Below, piece by piece: positions 49,883 to 58,435 of a stretch of DNA of 64,000 nt. Numbering within the stretch: position 1 is the first letter of the stretch; the number at the start of each line of letters is the position of its first letter. Location of the stretch: assembly GCA_024235255.1 (NCBI GenBank), contig JACKMT010000002.1, forward strand, positions 1-64,000, in the 5' to 3' direction. A program made the translations under genes and the position numbers. Source of the stretch: Chromatiaceae bacterium. GTDB taxonomy: Bacteria > Pseudomonadota > Gammaproteobacteria > Chromatiales > Chromatiaceae. The notes beneath the pieces are model-generated. The model was not told the origin of the DNA and ran no database searches. It saw only the letters and a list, made by a program, of their open reading frames with translations.

Positions 49883-51562
49883 CTAAATCTTGAATTGTGC
49901 CAACAGACCCTGAATCCGTCGGGCAAAACCGGCCAATTCCTCACTGGATCTGGCCGCTTTCAGGGCCCCGTCAGCCGTGCGCTTACCGACATCATTGATA
50001 TTGACCACACTACGGTTGATCTCTTCCGTAACTGCTGTCTGCTGTTGCGTGGCGCTGGCTATCTGCAAGTTCTGATGCTTGATTGCGGTGACCACCTCCG
50101 CGATGGTATCCAGCGCTTTGCCTGCCAGCGCAGACTGTCCGACATTGCGCTCCACCTGCTCCCGGCCGGCCTGCATCGTCCGCTCGGCGGCTTTGGTTCC
50201 AGCCTGCAGACGTTCGATAATCGCCCGAATCTCTTCGGTAGAGGACTGAGTTCGGTTGGCCAGCGTCCGCACTTCATCCGCCACCACGGCAAAACCACGA
50301 CCCTGCTCGCCAGCACGCGCGGCTTCAATCGCGGCGTTCAACGCCAGCAGATTGGTCTGCTCGGCGATCTCCCGAATCACGGCGATCACTTTGCCGACAT
50401 CCTCGCTATCGGCGGAAAGCTTCTGTATCAAGCTCACCGACTCGATCACATTGCGCGAGAGCGATTCAACGGCTGCCACCGATTTCGCCACCACCTGTCT
50501 GCCGCTGATTGCCTCGTTCTCGGCGTGCTGAGCCGATTCGGCCGCTCTGGCGCCGTTCGCGGCGACTTCCTGGGCGGAGCAGGAGAGTTCATTGACAGCA
50601 GTCGCCACCTGGTCGGTCTCCGTCTGCTGCTGCGCCACGCCCTGGCTGGTCTGGTCCGCAATCTCTGCAGTCTGTTTTACCACACTGCCGAATTGCCCCA
50701 TGGTGTCAGCGACTTCCGAAACCATTTCGTGCACTTTTCCGACAAAACTGTTGAAGGCGATCGCAAGGCTCGTCATCTCACCGCTACCCTCGCAGCTAAG
50801 ACGCTTGGTGAGGTCTCCTTCACCGGCGGCAATATCTTCCATTGCCTCAATAGCGCAGTTCAGCGGCTTGGTAATAGCGCGGGTAAGCAACAACACACCG
50901 GCCAGGCACAAGATCACCACACCGACCAGAACCGCACCGATGCTATTGCGGGAGAGGCTGATCTGACCGCTGAAATCTTCAGCCAGAGCTTGAATCTCTT
51001 GGTTGGCTGAAACCACACCCGAACTCAACTCCTTCACTTTATTCAGTTCACCGGCAAGCAGGTTTATCTCCTTTACCTGCCCATCGATACTCAGTGCGAA
51101 CTGCCCCATCTTGCCCACCGTGGACTTCAGGCTCACCAGCGCTTCGCGGCGCATGATCTCTTCGATATTGCCCACTTCATCGGTGAACTCCTCAAGACTC
51201 TCGCGCACATGCCAGCCTTCCGGAAGCTCGGCAGTCATCTCGCCGACCTCTTCGAGCAGCTCCTGCAACGCGGCGGATACCTGCGTTATCTTCCGCTGCA
51301 GAACTTTCACGTGCATATTGGTCTGATTGATATCGTCAACCAGTGCCAGCATTCCTGCGGAAACAGTGGCGAGGCTTTTATCAGCGGTGTTTATGTTGGC
51401 TTCGGTGGCTATTGAGTTGTCCACACCGGTGGTTGATTTTTGTACTACCTCGGTGAACCCCCCACTCAGTCTGCCGAATGAGAGGACCGCCAGCACCAGA
51501 ACCAAACCAAGTAGCAGACTGATCGTTATGCCGCCGCCGAGTAGTTTCGCCCGAATGGTCAT
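49883..51562 (-). CDS. Methyl-accepting chemotaxis protein
   Basis: A 559-residue chemoreceptor. TM1 spans about 9-30, a helical periplasmic sensor about 31-205 and TM2 about 206-228 (AVLVGVVILCLAGVLLLTRA). HAMP follows, then a long coiled-coil signalling domain whose tip is AEQTNLLALNAAIEAARAGE followed by GRGFAVVADEVR. The ligand is unknown. No che genes are nearby. The sensor resembles four-helix-bundle types rather than Cache. Confidence 0.94.
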   Translation of the reverse strand: MTIRAKLLGGGITISLLLGLVLVLAVLSFGRLSGGFTEVVQKSTTGVDNSIATEANINTADKSLATVSAGMLALVDDINQTNMHVKVLQRKITQVSAALQELLEEVGEMTAELPEGWHVRESLEEFTDEVGNIEEIMRREALVSLKSTVGKMGQFALSIDGQVKEINLLAGELNKVKELSSGVVSANQEIQALAEDFSGQISLSRNSIGAVLVGVVILCLAGVLLLTRAITKPLNCAIEAMEDIAAGEGDLTKRLSCEGSGEMTSLAIAFNSFVGKVHEMVSEVADTMGQFGSVVKQTAEIADQTSQGVAQQQTETDQVATAVNELSCSAQEVAANGARAAESAQHAENEAISGRQVVAKSVAAVESLSRNVIESVSLIQKLSADSEDVGKVIAVIREIAEQTNLLALNAAIEAARAGEQGRGFAVVADEVRTLANRTQSSTEEIRAIIERLQAGTKAAERTMQAGREQVERNVGQSALAGKALDTIAEVVTAIKHQNLQIASATQQQTAVTEEINRSVVNINDVGKRTADGALKAARSSEELAGFARRIQGLLAQFKI

Positions 51563-51796
51563 TTATTTACTCCTTGTCCCCAATCTATTCCAATCGGCGG
51601 AGTTCAGGCTTTTTCCGCAGAGATGCTCCACCTACCTGGGTACAAGGTCGACCGAAGATATCGTATCTTTAGCGTTTAATTCGTTTCTAGCGAAATTATT
51701 GGGGGTAACGCTGCGCTTAGTTTTTTAACAATGCTGCAGTAGGAAAAGAGGGAACATTGCCGGTTGATATTTCGGTGTATTTTGTGCCGTCGAAAT

Positions 51797-52105
51797 CTAC
51801 AGCGAGAGGAAAATTCTGCCGCTCTTCACCCTGGTCTGAAAGGTGCGGGCACAGGCTTCGTCCGATCCCAAAACCCTTCCCGAGGCCAAGTCGATCTCCA
51901 GGTTATGGCAGGGACAGGTGACCAGATTATCGTGCACAACGCCCTGGGAGAGCGGTCCATGCTTGTGGGGGCAGTCATCCTCCACGGCAAATATCTCGTC
52001 GGTGGCAGTGCGGAACACAGCCAGTTTATGGTAGCCGGTTTTTACCAGCCGTGCCTGTAAGCGGGGAATATCCTCAACACCGGCGATTTCTACCCAGTTC
52101 TTCAT
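51797..52105 (-). CDS. Rieske [2Fe-2S] protein, NirD-like
   Basis: A 102-residue small ferredoxin. The two Rieske motifs are CPHKHGPLSQG (Cys-X-His, about residues 45-55) and CPCHNLEID (about 70-78). It resembles the NirD at 60650 but lacks an adjacent nirB, so its redox partner is not in sight. It may be a second NirD copy or a ferredoxin for another reductase. Confidence 0.82.
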   Translation of the reverse strand: MKNWVEIAGVEDIPRLQARLVKTGYHKLAVFRTATDEIFAVEDDCPHKHGPLSQGVVHDNLVTCPCHNLEIDLASGRVLGSDEACARTFQTRVKSGRIFLSL

Positions 52106-52578
52106 CTGACTCGACGCCTCTATCTCGGACGCTCGGGGGAGCGCGCTTGGAGACAGATATCAGGCGCTCCGTGACCGATAAAAACCAACTGCGTATTCAT
52201 ACTTGCCTCATCAACGTCAGACACCACTGATAAACACCGGGAAATCCCCGAGTCCAGGCAGGCAGTCTGCCAACTCAAGAGATCATCGGTTTCGGGGGCA
52301 GAATCCAATTGACAACAGCAATTTTTGAATCTGCCGACGGCGGGAGTATCCAGTCCGGACAATTGTTGCGCCGCAGCATGATTGTGCAGCAGGCTGGCAG
52401 AGAACGCAACTAAAATTTACTAATCTCCTCAGAAATTATGGTAAAGAGACATTAACCGCGAATATTGCGCGGCGATGCTGAAGGTGATGACAGAATAAAC
52501 AGCATGCCTATATTCAGCTGAGGTTCAGTAATCTACTCATAAACTCAGTGCCAGATCGTAACAATCAGGAGAAAAACG
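52106..52578. other. Intergenic region, no convincing gene
   Basis: A minus-strand frame of 80 codons (52120-52362) exists but has no start signal and a random-looking composition. The region separates divergent genes and should hold promoters for both. No clear consensus was identified. Confidence 0.4.
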
Positions 52579-52911
52579 ATGTTGAAACGTAGAACCATCT
52601 TCGCTATTGGACTGAGTGCCCTGTTATCCCTAGCCACCATAACACCCGCTGTCGCAGACCAGGCGCGGGGCGATCGCCATTATTCGGCACATAGCAGCCA
52701 AGTCACCACGCCCTATCTGAAAGCGCATTATCGGGATGATTATCGCCATCATCATCGACCCCACTGGAAGGAGCATCGGCCTGCATACCGCCATGACTAT
52801 GGACACCACGAATATCGCCGCCCTTATCGTAAATACCGCCACGACCATGATTTCGCCAACGGATTGGTGTTCGGCGGTGTGCTTGGCTATATCATCGGGC
52901 ACGATAACTGA
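52579..52911 (+). CDS. Small secreted His/Arg/Tyr-rich protein
   Basis: A 110-residue protein with a good AGGAG site and a signal peptide (IFAIGLSALLSLATITPAVA). The mature part contains a segment with clusters of His, Arg and Tyr (DDYRHHHRPHW, YRHDYGHHEYRRPYRKYRHD). It ends in a Gly-rich hydrophobic stretch (GLVFGGVLGYIIG) that may insert in a membrane. The metal-binding look suggests a role with Cu, Ni, Zn or haem, but there is no direct evidence. Confidence 0.75.
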   Translation: MLKRRTIFAIGLSALLSLATITPAVADQARGDRHYSAHSSQVTTPYLKAHYRDDYRHHHRPHWKEHRPAYRHDYGHHEYRRPYRKYRHDHDFANGLVFGGVLGYIIGHDN

Positions 52912-52960
52912 CCAACGAAGGATATATAGTCAAAAAGTTATACAACCTCGCTGACGACCA

Positions 52961-52986
52961 AAGGGGAGAGCTGCACTTCTCCCCTT
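52961..52986. terminator. Stem-loop after the His-rich gene
   Basis: AAGGGGAGA (52961-52969) pairs with TCTCCCCTT (52978-52986), a perfect 9-bp stem with an 8-base loop. No T-run follows on the plus strand, so it may be a weak terminator or an mRNA end-protecting stem for the small secreted protein. Confidence 0.5.
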
Positions 52987-53016
52987 CGGCAACCCCATGG
53001 TGAAGCAATAACGGAT

Positions 53017-53043
53017 CGGTACCCTTACCTTGTAAGGGTACCG
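53017..53043. repeat. Perfect 12-bp inverted repeat with 3-base loop
   Basis: CGGTACCCTTAC, loop CTT, GTAAGGGTACCG. It lies about 220 bp before the symporter start. It could be an operator (the dyad is long and exact) or an RNA hairpin. No known family consensus was matched. Confidence 0.55.
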
Positions 53044-53263
53044 GCTCCTTATCCCACCAAACCCACTTGAAATAAATTGAAGCGAACGCCGGTCCCTGAT
53101 TAAGATCAGGACACAATCCTCTCTGCACTTATATTCAAGCATGAGATAGATCGGGTTGAGACCACCCGGAAAAACACTAGAGCGGAGGCAACCCGCTTCT
53201 GCAGTCCGACCGGCAAGCAATGCGATCGGAGGCAATTACCTACCTTTAGTTCAAGGAGAAGTC

Positions 53264-54646
53264 ATGAGTTTGATCCTTATTGTCGGCGTAATGGTGCTGA
53301 TCAGCTTCCTGCTCTCGCCCCGCACCAAAACCGCCGATGGATTCTTCCGGGGCTTTAACGAAAACGGCGCACCGCCTTCGCTCTGGACTTTGGTGTTCTC
53401 CCAGGTCACCACCTGGATCTTCGCCCGCTCGCTGATGAATGCAGCCATTCTCGGTTACTACTACGGTATCGCCGGAGCGCTGGCCTATGCCGCTTATTAC
53501 CTCAGCTTTCTCACCGGCGGACTTATAATAGACCGCATCCGCTTTGAGCACGGACAGGATAGCATTCAGAACTTTCTGCGCGACCACTTCGGCCGTCTCG
53601 GTACGAGCAGCTACAACATCGTTGTCGCGGTGCGGCTATTGAGCGAGGTTTTCGCCAACCTGCTGGTAATCGGTGTGTTGTTCGGCGCGGCAGGCTCAAA
53701 CGCTTACACATTCGGTGTGATCGCGATCGCGGTTCTCACCCTGGGCTACTCGATGATGGGCGGTCTGCGCGCCTCGCTCCGCACCGACGTTTTTCAGACG
53801 CTGGTCCTGATCGCCGTGCTCATGATGCTCCTTATGCAGACGCTGACCGGTGACCATTTCTCGATCCAAGCGGTCATGGCTTCCAGTCCGGACGCCAGTG
53901 GACCCGGTTGGGTATTGCTGGCCGTGGCGCTGCTGCAGATCTGGAGCTACCCAATGCACGATCCGGTGATGATGGACCGTGGTTTTCTGGCCGATCGCGC
54001 CACCACCTGGCGCAGTTTCATGCACGCCGCCTGGATATCGATTATCGGCATACTCATTTTCGGGTTGCTGGGCGTGCACGCCGGACTGCTCAAATCAGAA
54101 GGCGAAGCACTGGTCGCGACGCTGACCAGGCTGTTCGGCGAACCGACCATGCTGCTGTTCAATGCCGCACTGGTGATCTCAGCGCTCTCCACGCTCGATT
54201 CCACCCTCTCCAGCGCCGCTAAGCTCTCCATCGTTGATATGCGGCTCGCCGCCCCGCACCCGAATAATGGGCGCCTCGCTATGGCCCTGTTTCTTGTCGG
54301 AGGACTGTTTTTTCTGTTTCTCGGCAGCAAGGATCTGTTTGCCGCAGTGGCAGTGAGCGGCACCGCCTCCATGTTCCTGGCGCCGGTGCTCTTCTTCTGC
54401 ATACTGGGCAGGCGCAGGGTGGCCCGCTGGTCCTATGCGTTGGCGTTCTGCTGTGCCATAACCGCAGGGGCGGTCTATATGCTCGAAGCGGGCGGACAAC
54501 TGACGCTGCTGGAACCGCTGTTCGGAGTCAGCCACAAATACGCAAAGCTGCTGATTCTCTGCGTTGGCGTGCTGGCGGCCGGTTGCACCGCGTTTGCATT
54601 GGGTATGCGCAGCATTGCATTGAAGGCAGGGGAGGAGATGGCTTGA
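53264..54646 (+). CDS. Sodium:solute symporter family protein
   Basis: A 460-residue membrane protein with about 13 helices. The start at 53264 is chosen for its AAGGAGAA site; an upstream in-frame start would add 36 unlikely residues. SSS features include a first helix broken after LLSPRTKTADGFFRG, and the stretch LWTLVFSQVTTWIFARS. A later segment is ALVISALSTLDSTLSSAAKL, the Ser/Thr-rich Na-site helix. The substrate is unknown. It is coupled to the next gene by overlapping stop and start. Confidence 0.88.
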   Translation: MSLILIVGVMVLISFLLSPRTKTADGFFRGFNENGAPPSLWTLVFSQVTTWIFARSLMNAAILGYYYGIAGALAYAAYYLSFLTGGLIIDRIRFEHGQDSIQNFLRDHFGRLGTSSYNIVVAVRLLSEVFANLLVIGVLFGAAGSNAYTFGVIAIAVLTLGYSMMGGLRASLRTDVFQTLVLIAVLMMLLMQTLTGDHFSIQAVMASSPDASGPGWVLLAVALLQIWSYPMHDPVMMDRGFLADRATTWRSFMHAAWISIIGILIFGLLGVHAGLLKSEGEALVATLTRLFGEPTMLLFNAALVISALSTLDSTLSSAAKLSIVDMRLAAPHPNNGRLAMALFLVGGLFFLFLGSKDLFAAVAVSGTASMFLAPVLFFCILGRRRVARWSYALAFCCAITAGAVYMLEAGGQLTLLEPLFGVSHKYAKLLILCVGVLAAGCTAFALGMRSIALKAGEEMA

Positions 54647-55512
54647 CCCACACAGCAGCTGCACCTCCCGCGCTCCGGCTTGGAGAGCTCGAATCTCCGC
54701 TGCTGGTATTCGGCGGCCCCTACTCCAACCTGGAGGCGACCCAGGCGTTGCGGCGGATCGCCGTCGAGCGCGGTATTCCGGCCCAGCAGTGCATCTGCAC
54801 CGGCGACCTGGTCGCCTACTGCGCCGATCCGGTCGCGACGGTATCTGAGATCAGGGATTGGGGGGTGCATATCGTGATGGGCAACTGCGAGGAGTCGCTG
54901 GCCCAAGGCGCCGCAGACTGCGGCTGCGGGTTCGACCGGGGAAGCAGCTGCGACCTTCTCTCGGCGCAGTGGTTCAGCTACGCTAATGCGCGGGTCGACG
55001 ACGGAATAAGGTGCTGGATGGCAACGCTGCCCAGGCGCCTGGAGTTTACATTCAGCGGGCTGCGGCTGGCTGCGATTCATGGCGGCACTCAGAAGATAAA
55101 CCGCTTTCTGTTCGCCTCGCAAAGCGACGCAGATTTTCTGCAGGAGCTGGAACAGCTCGATGTCGACGGTGTAGTGGCAGGTCACAGCGGTATTCCCTTT
55201 ACCCGCTGCATCGGTAATCAGCTATGGCACAACGCCGGGGTGATCGGCATGCCCGCCAACGACGGCAGCGACCGGACCTGGTACAGCCTGCTGGAACGCA
55301 CCGGCGAGCGGCAGCTGCGCATCAGCCGGCATCCGCTGCGTTACGACACCGCAACCACCACCGAGAAAATGCGCCGTGCCGGACTGACCGGCGGCTATCA
55401 GCGGGCACTGGAGAACGGCTTGTGGCCAAGCCTGGATGTACTGCCCGAAAGAGAACGGGAAGCGACCGGCCGCGCGCTTGCAGACGAAACAATCATCTGG
55501 CCTTTGCTTTAA
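54643..55512 (+). CDS. Calcineurin-like metallophosphoesterase
   Basis: A 289-residue protein. The start is a TTG at 54643 that overlaps the symporter stop, with GGGGAGGAG upstream. The metal-site motifs are degenerate at the N-terminus: VFGGPYSNLEA in place of DxHGN, then CTGDLVAYCADP (GDxV-type), MGNCEES (GNHE-type), AIHGGTQKI and GHSGIPF (GH-H type). Family members act on phosphodiesters or phosphoproteins. The unusual N-terminal metal motif may change activity. Its role with the symporter is unknown. Confidence 0.8.
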   Translation: MTHTAAAPPALRLGELESPLLVFGGPYSNLEATQALRRIAVERGIPAQQCICTGDLVAYCADPVATVSEIRDWGVHIVMGNCEESLAQGAADCGCGFDRGSSCDLLSAQWFSYANARVDDGIRCWMATLPRRLEFTFSGLRLAAIHGGTQKINRFLFASQSDADFLQELEQLDVDGVVAGHSGIPFTRCIGNQLWHNAGVIGMPANDGSDRTWYSLLERTGERQLRISRHPLRYDTATTTEKMRRAGLTGGYQRALENGLWPSLDVLPEREREATGRALADETIIWPLL

Positions 55513-55517
55513 CGCCT

Positions 55518-56396
55518 TTAGCAGGCAGCTGCAGAGCGACCGATCGTTTCAAGTACTGATTGCAGCAGTTCACTTCCCGGCACTGCCAGCTGCTCCAGTA
55601 AGGTGAAGTGGTTTAGGCCGGCGATGGAGTGATAGCGGGTTGGGACCCCCTGCCCGGACCAGACATTGGCAAACTCCCGGCTCTGGCGGTGAAACTCCCT
55701 GCTCTCGTCTCCTCCGACCGCCAGCAGCAGCGGCACCCTGCAGTGAGGCCGGGCCAATATGGGCGAGTTGCGCCTGGCGTCTTCAAGATCCAGTCCCAGC
55801 GCATCATTGATAGCGGTGTGGATTAAGGGCTCCAGATCGAACAGACCGCTGGTGGAAATGCCGGAACGGAGGCTCGCCGCCTCGAAAGCCGGCGCAATCG
55901 TCTTCCAGTCGGTGGCCAACAGCAGCGCAATCAACTGACCGCCGGCGGAGTGGCCGCAGAGATGCATCTGCCTGGAATCGACTCCATACTCGGGTGCCTT
56001 AAGCTTGAGCCATAACAGCGCACGCCGCATCTGTGCGGCGATTTGATCCAGCGTAACGGCCGGACAGAGATCGTACCCGGGAAGCGCAACCGCTATCCCC
56101 CGCGCAACCAGCTCCCTGGCGATAAAGCTGAAGTCGCCTTTATCCATTGCCTGCCAGTAGCCGCCGTGAATGAACACCAGCAGCGGCGGATTTTCCGTGC
56201 TGGGAAGAAAAAGATCGACCTTCTCCCGGGGCGACTCGCCGTAGGGAATGTTGAGCTCAGCGTGGGAGAGCGCGCGGAAATCTACGCTCATTCGCCTCCA
56301 GCGCTGAAAGATCTGGGGATGTTCGGGAACCGCTGCCCTTGCACTGTACTGGGACTGAAGCTGTTCCGGAGTAAAGCCGCGATAGACTGTTTTCAT
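55518..56396 (-). CDS. Alpha/beta hydrolase, arylformamidase-like
   Basis: A 292-residue serine hydrolase. The oxyanion motif is VFIHGGYWQAMDK and the nucleophile elbow GHSAGGQLIA. A late His in GLNHFTLLEQL completes the likely Ser-Asp-His triad. HGGYW is typical of the kynurenine formamidase/esterase group. The true substrate is uncertain, as no tryptophan catabolism genes are adjacent. It converges with the phosphoesterase gene. Confidence 0.85.
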   Translation of the reverse strand: MKTVYRGFTPEQLQSQYSARAAVPEHPQIFQRWRRMSVDFRALSHAELNIPYGESPREKVDLFLPSTENPPLLVFIHGGYWQAMDKGDFSFIARELVARGIAVALPGYDLCPAVTLDQIAAQMRRALLWLKLKAPEYGVDSRQMHLCGHSAGGQLIALLLATDWKTIAPAFEAASLRSGISTSGLFDLEPLIHTAINDALGLDLEDARRNSPILARPHCRVPLLLAVGGDESREFHRQSREFANVWSGQGVPTRYHSIAGLNHFTLLEQLAVPGSELLQSVLETIGRSAAAC

Positions 56397-56492
56397 GGCC
56401 TAACCCTACGCTATCCACCGTTTGGCGGATAGCCCGGCGTGAACGTTGCGCCACACCCGGTATCACACCACCCGATATCGCGCAGCTGCCAA

Positions 56493-58382
56493 TCAGCCCG
56501 TAATGATGCACTTCACCTGCATGATCTTCTCTCTGAGCGAGGTCGAACGCAGCGTCTCCAACAGCTCGCCCAGTTTGAAGCGGTGGTGGCGCTGGTAAAC
56601 CACACCCAGCTGCGGCATAGCGGCCAGGCCCACCTCGCGGGCGTGCTCGACGAATCCCTGATTCTTCCAGAAGAAGGCACCCGGCATCGTGGTCGGAATG
56701 ACCAGTACGTAGAACAGCGCCCGGCCAATGACGGCGGATGCCAGCGCCAGCAATGCCAGCAGCGCAAAGACCTGTGGCTGCGCGCTCCCCGTCAGCGCCA
56801 GGCCAACCGCCAACAGCAGCGCGCTGATCAGCAGCCCGTTGCGCAGCCAGTAGGATTTACCAAAGGTGGTGCGCTGCTCGTAGAACGAAGCGGCGCCTTC
56901 GCTCTGCTGCCGGCCGACGGTGCGTGCATGCACCAACAGCCCCACTCCCTCCAGCATCAACCCGGCTGCCGTCAGCGCCACCAGTTTCGATCCCAGATCT
57001 TCCGATAGGGATCCGAACCACAGCGCGGTCAGCGCCAGCAGCAGTGACCCCAGCGCCAGCGCAGTGCCTGCAAAGGCGGCAGCGGTCTGCCAGTGATCCC
57101 AGAACGGCCGCGCGGGGATGCGGTAGAGCCTGTACATGTAGTAGCCGCCGAGGCCGGTGCCAAGCAGCGCAAGCAGCGCAAAAAGGGTCTGCACTGCGGC
57201 CGCGAAGCCGCCGTCGAACAGGGCGAAAAATGCATAGCCGGCAAGACCGGCAAAGAACGCCGACACCCCGGCGATCTCCCGGCTGACCGGCGACAACCGC
57301 AGATTGTAGAAACCACGGTAGAATCGGTGCGGCTTGCCCAGGTGCATGTTCAGCTTGAACAGACCCAGTGCCAGCAACGTCAGCATGATCAGCAGCAGCG
57401 GCAGATAAACCGCGCCGGCGTGCAGGCGATTGAACGATGCGACACCCAGCCACTCTCCCAGTAGCAATATTGCAAAGGCGCCCATCGCCGTCTGCGCTGC
57501 CAGGGTAAAGACGATGTGCGCATTTTCATGCGAACCAAGCAGTCTGCCCAGACTCCACTCGCGTTTGAAGCCGTGCTTGGCATCCACCACCGGGCGGAAA
57601 TTGTCCTGGTTGTCGTGGCGATGGTATTTCACCGCAGTACTGTCCACACGCACCATCTCACGCTGGGTGGTGCGGGTCTGCTGGAAGCGGATATTAGGGT
57701 GAGTGATGTCGCTGCGCGGAAACCCGGGGATCTCGGTTTTGGCCTGCTGCCGGTTCGCCGGAATATTCTCCACCACACCGAAATCCAGCGCCTTGCCGAG
57801 ACAGGCGGAGACGCAGGCGGGCTTCAATCCCACCTCGAGGCGATCGACACACATGTTGCACTTGCTGACCTGACCCTGCACCGGATCGAGCTGCGGCGCG
57901 TTGTAAGGGCAGACCCAGGTACAGTAGCCGCAGCCGAAGCAGATATCCGGATCCTGCAGCACCGCGCCGTACTCGGCAAACTTGGTATAAGCGCGGGTGG
58001 GACAGCCTTTCAGGCAGACCGGATTGTCGCAGTGGTTGCAGGCCATCGAGATATTGAGCCGCTGGTAGGCGGGGTAGGTGCCGCCCTCGACAAAACCGAC
58101 CGAACGGAAGGCGATATGCGCCGGGTTGTCGTTCTTCTCGCTGCAGGCCGCCTCGCAGGCGTGGCAGGCGATGCAGTTGTCGGCGTTGAAATAGAAGCCG
58201 TGCTGCTTGTAACGGTTGGGGTTCGCTCCCACCCCACCGTCGCCATTGATATTCAGGCTGCGGCCATGCAGGACGTCGCCCTCGGCGGCTTTTTCAATGG
58301 GCAGCCCGTAACGGTTGTGGCGTTTGCTGTCGGGGTCGTTGAGCCGGGCATAGTCCGGCTCGTTGTCGCGTACTTGAAACAT
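56493..58382 (-). CDS. Four-cluster ferredoxin fused to a DmsC-like quinol anchor
   Basis: A 629-residue fusion. The N-terminal 280 residues carry four Fe-S cluster motifs: CIACHACEAAC, CNHCDNPVCLKGC, CFGCGYCTWVCP and CNMCVDRLEVGLKPACVSAC. The second half (about 290-620) has eight or so helices of the DmsC/NrfD anchor type. The start is set at MFQVRDNEPDYARL. It follows the nitrate reductase gene by 53 bp. It should draw electrons from the quinol pool and feed them to the molybdenum subunit. This contrasts with ferredoxin- or NADH-fed assimilatory enzymes. Confidence 0.85.
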   Translation of the reverse strand: MFQVRDNEPDYARLNDPDSKRHNRYGLPIEKAAEGDVLHGRSLNINGDGGVGANPNRYKQHGFYFNADNCIACHACEAACSEKNDNPAHIAFRSVGFVEGGTYPAYQRLNISMACNHCDNPVCLKGCPTRAYTKFAEYGAVLQDPDICFGCGYCTWVCPYNAPQLDPVQGQVSKCNMCVDRLEVGLKPACVSACLGKALDFGVVENIPANRQQAKTEIPGFPRSDITHPNIRFQQTRTTQREMVRVDSTAVKYHRHDNQDNFRPVVDAKHGFKREWSLGRLLGSHENAHIVFTLAAQTAMGAFAILLLGEWLGVASFNRLHAGAVYLPLLLIMLTLLALGLFKLNMHLGKPHRFYRGFYNLRLSPVSREIAGVSAFFAGLAGYAFFALFDGGFAAAVQTLFALLALLGTGLGGYYMYRLYRIPARPFWDHWQTAAAFAGTALALGSLLLALTALWFGSLSEDLGSKLVALTAAGLMLEGVGLLVHARTVGRQQSEGAASFYEQRTTFGKSYWLRNGLLISALLLAVGLALTGSAQPQVFALLALLALASAVIGRALFYVLVIPTTMPGAFFWKNQGFVEHAREVGLAAMPQLGVVYQRHHRFKLGELLETLRSTSLREKIMQVKCIITG

Positions 58383-58435
58383 ATTTTTCACTCTGAAGCC
58401 GGTGGGAAACACTTCGCCTCCCAATCGGCGGATAG

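Noticed and set aside
51563..51796. Possible c-di-GMP riboswitch upstream of the chemoreceptor
   Set aside because: A GCGGAAAAAGCC segment recalls GEMM, but the required paired elements and tetraloop receptor were not found.
52120..52362. Minus-strand frame of 80 codons after the orphan Rieske gene
   Set aside because: No ribosome binding site, no family-like pattern, low-complexity ends; treated as chance.
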